Shown in pieces: positions 8,506 through 13,972 of a stretch of 13,972 nt of DNA. The notes below the pieces were generated by a model, which saw nothing but the letters and a program-made list of their open reading frames with translations, was not told the DNA's origin and made no database searches. This DNA comes from Oscillospiraceae bacterium (GTDB taxonomy: Bacteria; Bacillota; Clostridia; Oscillospirales; Oscillospiraceae): assembly GCA_029065305.1 (NCBI GenBank), contig JAIEIQ010000260.1:1-13972 (forward strand). The letters are read 5' to 3'. Position 1 is the stretch's first letter. Every line of letters begins with the position of its first letter. The position numbers and the translations under genes are program-made.

Positions 8506-9477
8506 ATGACGATAGACAAGAAGAAAATTGCGGGGATTGTGCTGGCGATTCTGGCCGGACTGGCCGCAGCGGGGATTATCATCTGGCAGCCCTGGAACCG
8601 GCCTGAGCCGGAGACGAAAGCACCGGTACAGCAGATAGACGGCGGCGAGACGCCGGAGGCCCCCGGCGAGAAGGGACCCGTGCTCCAGGTGGGCGGAAAG
8701 GAGATCGCCTGCACTATCTATGAGGGGGACGGCTGGAGCATCTATGTGCCCGAGGGGTGGACGGTCCGGGAGGGACCCGGCGGGATGTGGATGAGCCGAA
8801 ATGAGGCCGTGCTGGAGGTGTGGCGTCAGGAGACGGCGGACTACGACGGGAGCTTCGCGTCCGTAACGGCGGGAAAGGACGGCGGCAGAGAGCGGATGCT
8901 CTACCTTGCGGACGGAAAGGGCGGCAGCTGGGAGCTCCGGGGCTTCGCTTCCAACCCGGAGAGCTGGGCGGAAAACGAGAAGCTGATGATGGAGACGGCA
9001 CGGACCTTCCGGCTGAACGGGGAAGCGCCCTTCGCGGACTGGGGCTCCCTGGCCGAGGAGCCGGACTGGCAGGAGGCCGAGGGGATGACGGTGCTGTTTC
9101 TGGACAAGGACGGCTATGTGCTGGACGGCGAGGTCCGGAAGGCCGTGGAGGCGTATATGGGCGGCTGGTCCGGGGAGACGCGGGCCCTCTTCACAGGGGA
9201 GTACCGGGTGGAGGAGATCGCGTGGGTTTCCAGCTACAGCGGGCTTGTGGAGGACTATGTGAACGTCTTCCGGGCGGATGTGCGCTATGAGCTGTCCCAG
9301 GAGGGCATGGAGAGGATCGGGGACTGGGAGTTCCCAGTCCAGGACGGCTGCGTCCAGCCGCCGGACGGGCTGCTGCTGGCGGTGTACCACGACGGCGGCT
9401 CGGTGGGGAGGACCAAGTGGCTGGATGAGGGGACCCTGGAGAGCCAGGCCGGACTGGCCGCTGTGCTGGCACAGTAG
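8506..9477 (+). CDS. Membrane-anchored extracytoplasmic protein of unknown function
   Basis: I do not recognise a named family. The 323-residue product has a short basic N-terminus (DKKK), one membrane helix (about 8-27), a Pro/Glu/Gly-rich linker (about 28-58) and then two apparent globular regions. The first (about 65-170) contains GWSIYVPEGWTV and ends in ETARTFRL, a pattern reminiscent of PsbP/Mog1-like or DUF1795-type lipoprotein domains; this resemblance is tentative. The second (about 175-323) is acidic and aromatic with no known motif. The anchor and linker suggest the bulk lies outside the membrane. AGGAGG at 8490-8495 is 10 bases from the ATG at 8506; a GTG at 8500 is only 4 bases away, so the ATG is preferred, though the difference is just two residues. 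The gene is monocistronic, closed by a strong terminator, and divergent from the M60 operon; shared regulation is possible but not shown. Confidence 0.8.
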   Translation: MTIDKKKIAGIVLAILAGLAAAGIIIWQPWNRPEPETKAPVQQIDGGETPEAPGEKGPVLQVGGKEIACTIYEGDGWSIYVPEGWTVREGPGGMWMSRNEAVLEVWRQETADYDGSFASVTAGKDGGRERMLYLADGKGGSWELRGFASNPESWAENEKLMMETARTFRLNGEAPFADWGSLAEEPDWQEAEGMTVLFLDKDGYVLDGEVRKAVEAYMGGWSGETRALFTGEYRVEEIAWVSSYSGLVEDYVNVFRADVRYELSQEGMERIGDWEFPVQDGCVQPPDGLLLAVYHDGGSVGRTKWLDEGTLESQAGLAAVLAQ

Positions 9478-9493
9478 ACGGAAAGCGAACAGA

Positions 9494-9533
9494 GAACCGC
9501 CCGCGCCAAAAAACGGCGCGGGCGGTTCGTTTT
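9494..9533 (+). terminator. Strong intrinsic terminator
   Basis: A perfect 14-bp GC-rich stem (GAACCGCCCGCGCC with GGCGCGGGCGGTTC) around an A-rich 7-base loop is followed by GTTTTA. It starts 17 bases after the stop of the plus-strand membrane-protein gene. The minus-strand operon ends at 9540 and may also use the hairpin, but on that strand no clear T run follows. Confidence 0.88.
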
Positions 9534-9539
9534 ACCGCG

Positions 9540-10031
9540 TTACTGCGCGGCGGGGACCAGCTCTCTGGCCTGCTTTCCGGTTACGTGCTCGATGGTCAAT
9601 GCCAGCACGCACAGCCGGGAAAAATCTTTTTCGATATACTCCGTCCGGTGCTCCGGGGTGTCGGCGGGGGCGTACTTCCGGGCCAGCAGCTCCACAGAGC
9701 GGCGCTTCTCCGCCGGGGCCTCGACAATCCGCATCCGGCCAAAGGCGATGACGCTGCGGTAGTGGGTGGTGTACCGCTCCGGGACCACCTGATCCTGGTC
9801 GATAACGCAGAAGGAGGCCTTCTCATTACGGGCGACGGCGTCCAGCTTGTGGCCGGACTGGGCGCAGTGGAAATAGAGGGTGTCCCCCTCCCGGACGTAG
9901 CTGATGGGGACGGCATAGGGGTAGCCATCGTCCCCGGACAGGGCCAGGACCCCGGCGGTGCCCCGGTCCAGGATGGACAGGCAGTCGGACTCCGGCAGGA
10001 CTTGCTTTTTCCGGCGCATTTCTCGGAACAT
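9540..10031 (-). CDS. NimA-like pyridoxamine 5'-phosphate oxidase-family flavin-binding protein
   Basis: At 163 residues this has the usual length of the NimA/PNPOx-like split-barrel family. Family landmarks are the N-terminal MRRKKQ segment, GVLAL..DDGYPYAVPISY (about 27-45), YFHCAQSGHKLDAV (Y53-F54-H55, G60-H61-K62) and SVIAFGRM (about 93-100). Members bind FMN or a related cofactor in the cytoplasm. Some Nim proteins reduce 5-nitroimidazole drugs to harmless amines, but most homologues in Clostridia have no proven resistance role, so a drug-resistance label is not justified by sequence alone. The start is supported by AAAGGAGG (minus strand, 10047-10040) 8 bases upstream of the ATG. It is last in the four-gene operon, 43 bases after the Mrp gene with no terminator between; a private promoter is not visible. 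Confidence 0.85.
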   Translation of the reverse strand: MFREMRRKKQVLPESDCLSILDRGTAGVLALSGDDGYPYAVPISYVREGDTLYFHCAQSGHKLDAVARNEKASFCVIDQDQVVPERYTTHYRSVIAFGRMRIVEAPAEKRRSVELLARKYAPADTPEHRTEYIEKDFSRLCVLALTIEHVTGKQARELVPAAQ

Positions 10032-10074
10032 AGGCGAAGCCTCCTTTACAGATGGTATTGATGGAGTGGATTGA

Positions 10075-10908
10075 TTACTGCTTGCTGTCGAACTTCTCCA
10101 GGATGTCCGCCAGATTTTCCAGCCAATCGCCCTGGAAGTCCTCGATGCGGCCTGCGTCGGTGAGGGAGGCCAGCTCCGGGTTCAGGGGCATCCGGGCCAG
10201 GAGCTTCAGGTTGTGGGCGTCGGCGGCGGCCTGGGTCCGGCCCGGGCCGAAGAGGGAGATCTCCTTGCCGCAGTCGGGGCAGAGGAGATAGCTCATGTTC
10301 TCCACAATGCCCACGATGGGCACGTTCATCATCTCCGCCATCTTCACGGCCTTCTCCACCACCATGCTCACCAGCTCCTGGGGGGAGGCCACGATGATCA
10401 GTCCGTCCAGGGGCAGGGACTGGAACACGCTCAGGGCCACGTCGCCGGTGCCCGGGGGCATGTCTACGAAGAGGTAGTCCACGTCCCAGATCACGTCGGT
10501 CCAGAACTGGGTTACCACTCCGCCGATGACCGGGCCCCGCCAGAGGACCGGGTCCGTCTCGTTGTCCAGCAGCAGGTTCACGCTCATGAGCTGGATGCCC
10601 GTGGAGGTGGGGACGGGGAGCATCCCCCGCTCGTCGGCCATGGCCCGCTGGCGGACGCCGAAGCACTTGGGAATGGAGGGGCCGGTGACGTCGGCGTCCA
10701 GGACGCCCACCTGATAGCCCTTCCGACTCATGAGCACCGCCAGCTGGCTGGTGACCATGCTCTTGCCGACGCCGCCCTTGCCGGATACGACGCCGAAGAC
10801 CTTGCCCACACGGGCGGCGGGGTTGTGCTCCTTCAAAAAGGACTGGGGCTCGGTGCGCTCCCCGCAGCTCTCGCCGCAGGTGGAGCAGTCGTGGGTGCAT
10901 TCAGACAT
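10075..10908 (-). CDS. Mrp/Nbp35-type Fe-S cluster carrier ATPase (ApbC family)
   Basis: This 277-residue P-loop ATPase is a cytoplasmic scaffold or carrier that delivers iron-sulfur clusters to apoproteins. The deviant Walker A motif GKGGVGKS is at residues 43-50, D-A-D-V-T-G-P-S (about 72-79) is the family signature, and VDMPPGTGD lies near 148-156. The CPDC pair at C210 and C213 matches the conserved CxxC that binds the bridging cluster between two subunits. The N-terminus has four cysteines (C4, C8, C11, C15), an Nbp35-like extension absent from many shorter Mrp proteins, which probably binds a second cluster. Its ATG is 3 bases after the stop of the CmpB-like gene, and its AAGGAG site overlaps that gene's last codons, so translation is probably coupled. 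The family call is secure; client proteins are unknown. Confidence 0.95.
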   Translation of the reverse strand: MSECTHDCSTCGESCGERTEPQSFLKEHNPAARVGKVFGVVSGKGGVGKSMVTSQLAVLMSRKGYQVGVLDADVTGPSIPKCFGVRQRAMADERGMLPVPTSTGIQLMSVNLLLDNETDPVLWRGPVIGGVVTQFWTDVIWDVDYLFVDMPPGTGDVALSVFQSLPLDGLIIVASPQELVSMVVEKAVKMAEMMNVPIVGIVENMSYLLCPDCGKEISLFGPGRTQAAADAHNLKLLARMPLNPELASLTDAGRIEDFQGDWLENLADILEKFDSKQ

Positions 10909-10911
10909 TGC

Positions 10912-11754
10912 TTACATCTCCTTGTTTTCTTTGATGAATTGCTTCCGGTTTTCCAGATATTCACGCAGCTTGGACAGAGCCTCGCTGTGGCGGGCGGATT
11001 TCAGGGTGGGGAAGGATTGCAGCAGGCGGCGGTCGAAGAAGTCCTGACGCTCGTAGAGGGCGTGGAGCTTCCGCTGGGCCTCCGCCCGGACCTCCTCCAG
11101 CCGCTGGCGCTGGGCTTCGGTGAACTGGCGCTGTCCGGCCCGGAGCTGCTCCAGCCGCTGGGCCAGCTCGTCGTGGACGGCGTGGAGCTTGGCCAGGTGG
11201 CTGCCCACGCGGAGGGCGCTGCGGACGGAGACGGCGATATCCGCCAGGTAGAGGACGCCCAGCACCAGGGCCAGAGGGACCCCCAGGCCGGCGGCGAAGA
11301 GGGCGCCCAGCCGCCGGGCGATAGGCGGGTTGGCGAAGTGGCAGAGGAACACACTGGCCAGACCGAAGAGGGTGGAATTGAGCAGGCAGACCCGGCCTCG
11401 GAGGTGGAAACGGTAGTGGGAGTAGTCCCACCAGCGCATGTGGAAGAGCTTCTCCATGCCATAGGAGGTGATATACTCCACGGCGGAGGTGAGCACCGCC
11501 CCCAGCAGGAAGGTCAGCAGGGGATTTTCACACCCGCCGTCCAGAGCCAGCAGGACCACCAGGGCTCCGTGGCCGTAGATGGGGCAGAGGAGGCCGTTGA
11601 GAAAGCCCCGCTTCTCACATAGCTTTCTCTGGCCGATGGAGCAGTATACCATCTCCCCGCACCAGCCCAGGAAGCTGTAGGCCAGCAGGAGGAGAAAGGT
11701 GAAGCAGCCCCGCTGGAGGGGCGAGACACAGGCGTCGGGAAAAAAGAACGGCAT
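10912..11754 (-). CDS. CmpB-like 'putative ABC transporter permease' membrane protein with C-terminal coiled coil
   Basis: The 280-residue protein shows the motifs of the CmpB-type family: GWCGE (G30-W31...E34), RGFLNG (49-54), CPIYGHGA (57-64), EYITSYGMEKLFHMRWWDYS (about 93-112) and GRVCL (about 119-123). About five hydrophobic segments lie near residues 17-37, 55-72, 78-98, 122-142 and 148-172. The family is named as an ABC transporter component, but its function is not well established and no ABC partner of the transport type is present. Residues about 185-280 are highly charged, rich in Gln, Arg, Glu and Leu, and predicted coiled coil, presumably cytoplasmic. The start is 9 bases after the YhaN-like stop, with GAGG 7 bases upstream of the ATG. 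Cotranscription with the coiled-coil ATPase makes a membrane-associated joint role conceivable, but this is speculative. Confidence 0.82.
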   Translation of the reverse strand: MPFFFPDACVSPLQRGCFTFLLLLAYSFLGWCGEMVYCSIGQRKLCEKRGFLNGLLCPIYGHGALVVLLALDGGCENPLLTFLLGAVLTSAVEYITSYGMEKLFHMRWWDYSHYRFHLRGRVCLLNSTLFGLASVFLCHFANPPIARRLGALFAAGLGVPLALVLGVLYLADIAVSVRSALRVGSHLAKLHAVHDELAQRLEQLRAGQRQFTEAQRQRLEEVRAEAQRKLHALYERQDFFDRRLLQSFPTLKSARHSEALSKLREYLENRKQFIKENKEM

Positions 11755-11763
11755 AGCAGGACC

Positions 11764-13662
11764 TCACAGACTGACAATGTGGCAGGCGTTGGGGTGGAGG
11801 CGGCGCAGGCAGGATGCCTCCCGGCTCTGGCAGGTGAAGAGCAGGATCTGCCGCTGGGCGGAGAGCTCCAGCAGATAGTCCAGGGCCGCGGCCATGCGCC
11901 CGTCGTCGAAGCTGACCAGGGCGTCGTCCAGGATGATGGGGGCGGCGTTTTCCGCCGGCAGCACCAGCTGGCACACCGCGAGGCGCACCGCCAGATAGAG
12001 CTGGTCCGACGCACCCTGGCTGAGGAGCGCGGCCTCGTGGGGGGCCAGACGGTCCGTCTCCTGGGCGGAGGGGGTCATCTCCCGATCCAGCAGAACTCTA
12101 TTATACTTCCCCTGGGTGAGCTTTGTAAATATCTCCGCCGATTTTTCTCCCAGAGCCGGAGAAAACCGGTTTTGCAGGTCCGTGTCCGCCTGGGAGAGGA
12201 CCTCCATGGCCAGGGCGATGGCGTCGTACTCCGCCTGGAGCCCCTCCCGGCGGGAGAGAAGCGCCGCCTCCTGCTCCCGCAGGGCGATGGGGTCGCCGCG
12301 GCCCTGGATCTGGCCGGCGGTCCGGTGGATGGCGGCCTTGAGGGATTCCTCCCGGCCGAGAAGAGCCCGCAGGCTGTTTTGCAGCTGGTCCCTGGTCAGC
12401 GTGGGGCGTTTGACGGGCTGGGCTGACGCGCCGGAGAGAGCGGCGGCGGGCTGGGCGGAGCGGAGGCTGGCCTCATAGCCGGCCTCGGCGGCGGAGAGGG
12501 CGTCCAGGTCGGACTGGTGGGCGGCGCGGGCGGCATCCAGCGCGCTCAGAAGGGCCTGGTATGCCGTTTCCTCCGCCTGGCGGCGGTCCTGACCGGCCTG
12601 CCAGCGGCTTTTTTGGCGGGCGTGAAGCAGCAGGATACCCATTATAATGAGAAAAGAGATCGCCAGCGCGCCGGCAGCGGCGGCGGGAGAAAATGAAAAG
12701 AAGAAAGCGGCGGCGAAGGCCAGGGGGATTGCCAGAAGGGGCCAGAGAAGGAGCCGGGGCGGCGTTTCAGCGGCGGACTCCGGCGGGGAGTGGGCGGCAG
12801 CGGCCCCCTCCGCCTCCTGGAGAGCCTGGGCGGAGCGGTCCGCGCGGCGGCGGGCCTCCTCCACCAGCTGGGCCAGACGGCGGCTGGCGGCTTGGGCCTC
12901 CTGCCGGGCCTCCGCCTGCCGGGAGAGGGCGTCGGCCTGGTCCGCGGCCTCGTGGCGGGAGAGAAGGGCGTGGACGTTTTGGATCTGGGACTGGATGGCG
13001 GTCAGGTCCTTTTCACAGCCCTGGAGCTGAGCGTCCAGAGTTTGGAGCTCCCCCAGCGTGGTTTGGACGAGGGTGAGCTCCCGCTCCAGCTGGGGCAGCA
13101 GGCCCGTCTGATTGTGTCGGCGGCGGTTGAGCTGCCGCCGCAGGCGGTCGGAGACGGCGGAGCAGGACACGTCCTCCTCGCCGGTGGTGATGAGGGCGTT
13201 GATGCGCTGCTCCAGGGCCGCGTGGGGGCCGATGGCCAGACCGCCCTGGCGGATGAGGGCGCTGCGGACGTAGACCTCCTGGGGGACGCCCAGCAGGAGC
13301 TCGCCGCAGTCCGAGGCGGTGAGGCCCTCCACGGGGGAGGCGGTGCCGGTATAGACGGCGGAAAAGGCGGACATGGGGGAGTTGGCCCGGGCGGTGCGCC
13401 GGGTGAGGGTCAGGTCCCGGCCGCCGGCCTGAAGGTCCATACTGCCCTCCATGAAAGCGCCGCTCCAGGGCTGGTAGCGGCGTTTATCGGCGTTGGGGCT
13501 GCGGTCCCGGGTGTTCAGACCGTAAAACATAATCTGAAGAAAGGCGGTCCAGGTGGATTTTCCGCCCTCGTTGGGGGATTCTATCACGTTCAGCCCAGGC
13601 CGGAGGGACAGCTCCGCACGCTCCAGACGGCCGAAGGAGGCGGCCAGCTTCTTGATGTACAT
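11764..13662 (-). CDS. YhaN-like AAA/SMC-type ATPase with coiled coils and internal membrane hairpin
   Basis: This 632-residue protein has the split ATPase layout of the SMC/Rad50/YhaN group. Its N-terminal Walker A is SPNEGGKST (29-37), with Ser in place of the first P-loop Gly. Coiled coil runs at about 190-290, two hydrophobic segments at about 305-325 and 328-350, and a second coiled coil follows. The C-terminal ABC signature is LLSQGASDQ (about 545-553) and Walker B is IILDDALVSFDD (D579-D580), with Asp at the usual Glu position. B. subtilis YhaN acts with the SbcD-like YhaO; related proteins are linked to DNA-end metabolism, but the function here is inferred. No CxxC zinc hook is seen. 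An in-frame start at 13704 would coincide with the predicted promoter; the ATG at 13662 with GGAGG 6 bases upstream is chosen, and the protein then begins MYIKKL as in homologues. First gene of a four-gene operon; no sbcD-like gene is next to it. Confidence 0.88.
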   Translation of the reverse strand: MYIKKLAASFGRLERAELSLRPGLNVIESPNEGGKSTWTAFLQIMFYGLNTRDRSPNADKRRYQPWSGAFMEGSMDLQAGGRDLTLTRRTARANSPMSAFSAVYTGTASPVEGLTASDCGELLLGVPQEVYVRSALIRQGGLAIGPHAALEQRINALITTGEEDVSCSAVSDRLRRQLNRRRHNQTGLLPQLERELTLVQTTLGELQTLDAQLQGCEKDLTAIQSQIQNVHALLSRHEAADQADALSRQAEARQEAQAASRRLAQLVEEARRRADRSAQALQEAEGAAAAHSPPESAAETPPRLLLWPLLAIPLAFAAAFFFSFSPAAAAGALAISFLIIMGILLLHARQKSRWQAGQDRRQAEETAYQALLSALDAARAAHQSDLDALSAAEAGYEASLRSAQPAAALSGASAQPVKRPTLTRDQLQNSLRALLGREESLKAAIHRTAGQIQGRGDPIALREQEAALLSRREGLQAEYDAIALAMEVLSQADTDLQNRFSPALGEKSAEIFTKLTQGKYNRVLLDREMTPSAQETDRLAPHEAALLSQGASDQLYLAVRLAVCQLVLPAENAAPIILDDALVSFDDGRMAAALDYLLELSAQRQILLFTCQSREASCLRRLHPNACHIVSL

Positions 13663-13668
13663 GGGATA

Positions 13669-13673
13669 CCTCC
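13669..13673 (-). promoter_or_regulatory. Ribosome binding site deciding the YhaN-like start
   Basis: GGAGG on the minus strand sits 6 bases before the ATG at 13662. The in-frame ATG 42 bases further upstream has no comparable site, so the shorter protein is favoured. Confidence 0.75.
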
Positions 13674-13704
13674 ACAATATATATAATGAAAAGCTTCTGG
13701 ACAT

Positions 13705-13733
13705 ACTATATCATGGGAAGGGGAAAATGTCTC
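13705..13733 (-). promoter_or_regulatory. Candidate promoter of the four-gene operon
   Basis: On the minus strand GAGACA (13733-13728), a 17-base spacer and TATAGT (13710-13705) make a moderate sigma-A match about 43 bases from the start codon. Other AT-rich -10-like strings nearby (13675-13690) could serve instead. Confidence 0.4.
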
Positions 13734-13776
13734 CAGGTAAACTGGAAAAATTTTTGAAATTTTTTCGAGAAAACTA

Positions 13777-13805
13777 TTGACAACAGGGGGTGAATCTGAT
13801 ATATT
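13777..13805 (+). promoter_or_regulatory. Tandem promoter P1, consensus -35, rightward
   Basis: TTGACA (13777-13782), an exact 17-base spacer and TATATT (13800-13805). Upstream lies an A/T-rich block (about 13748-13775) with alternating A and T runs, resembling an UP element. It points right, out of the window, away from the YhaN operon. Confidence 0.75.
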
Positions 13806-13846
13806 AGTCAAGCCGTCAGCGAGCGGGGAGCTCAACGAGGCGAGCA

Positions 13847-13966
13847 GCTGAAAAAACTTCATCGGGAGCGAAAAAAGCACTTGACAAACGGCTTGGGTTC
13901 TGGTAGAATAAGCGAGCTGTCTGAGAGGAGCCGGTCGAAAGGCTGGCGGGGCGCTGAAAAAACTTC
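13847..13966 (+). repeat. 14-base direct repeat in the leaders of P1 and P2
   Basis: GCTGAAAAAACTTC occurs at 13847-13860 and again at 13953-13966, starting 42 and 44 bases after the end of the P1 and P2 -10 elements. The unit promoter-leader-repeat therefore appears duplicated. Just before the second copy, 13931-13946 can fold into a 6-bp stem (two G-U pairs) capped by GAAA. The stretch from 13734 to 13972 holds no gene that I can support. Confidence 0.75.
13881..13909 (+). promoter_or_regulatory. Tandem promoter P2, consensus -35 with extended -10, rightward
   Basis: TTGACA (13881-13886), a 17-base spacer ending TGG and TAGAAT (13904-13909), preceded by an A run (13871-13876). The -35 lies exactly 104 bases after that of P1. 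Tandem consensus promoters of this kind are typical of rRNA or stable-RNA operons in Firmicutes; the transcribed gene itself is outside the window. Confidence 0.8.
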
Positions 13967-13972
13967 CGAAAA

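Noticed and set aside
9540..10031. Calling the NimA-like gene a nitroimidazole resistance gene
   Set aside because: Only the family membership is visible; most such chromosomal homologues lack demonstrated resistance activity.
10213..11622. Plus-strand open frame of 469 codons opposite the Mrp and CmpB-like genes
   Set aside because: Both minus-strand genes have strong family motifs and ribosome binding sites; the opposite frame is His/Gly/Val-rich without motifs.
13744..13766. Imperfect A/T inverted repeat as an operator or terminator
   Set aside because: It consists of simple A and T runs without a stable GC stem and is better explained as an UP-like element before P1.

Overview
The window looks like chromosomal DNA of a GC-rich Gram-positive member of the Clostridia, most like the gut Oscillospiraceae (Flavonifractor/Oscillibacter-type). 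This is inferred from protein families (BlaR1-type M56 protease, SLH anchoring, dockerin, M60 mucin-type peptidase, YhaN-like ATPase, CmpB-type membrane protein), AGGAGG-like ribosome binding sites and high GC; no rRNA or other taxonomic marker lies inside the window. There are eight genes, with no tRNA, CRISPR array or insertion sequence seen. Layout, left to right: (1) the 3' part of a plus-strand M56/BlaR1-like membrane protease gene whose start is cut off by the window edge, ending at a hairpin shared with the next, convergent operon. (2) A minus-strand two-gene operon (8268 to 2027): a 1629-residue secreted M60-family metallopeptidase carrying a dockerin module and glycan-binding-type domains, followed with a 4-base ATGA overlap by a 451-residue protein with a cohesin-like N-terminus and three SLH domains. 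(3) A plus-strand gene (8506-9477) for a membrane-anchored extracytoplasmic protein of unknown function, divergent from the operon and closed by a strong terminator. (4) A minus-strand four-gene operon (13662 to 9540): YhaN-like ATPase, CmpB-like membrane protein, Mrp/Nbp35-type Fe-S carrier ATPase and a NimA-like flavin-binding protein, separated by 9, 3 and 43 bases. (5) A gene-free right end with two strong tandem promoters pointing right, out of the window, resembling the start of an rRNA operon. The most interesting unit is the M60/SLH pair. The peptidase has two dockerin calcium-binding repeats but no visible wall anchor of its own. The translationally coupled partner combines a cohesin-like region with SLH domains, the layout of OlpA-type cellulosome anchoring proteins. 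Together they look like a minimal cell-surface docking system that would display a glycoprotein- or mucin-degrading protease. The docking itself is an inference. A second curiosity is a well-formed internal ribosome binding site and start codon in the M56 gene that would make a separate lipoprotein version of its extracellular domain.
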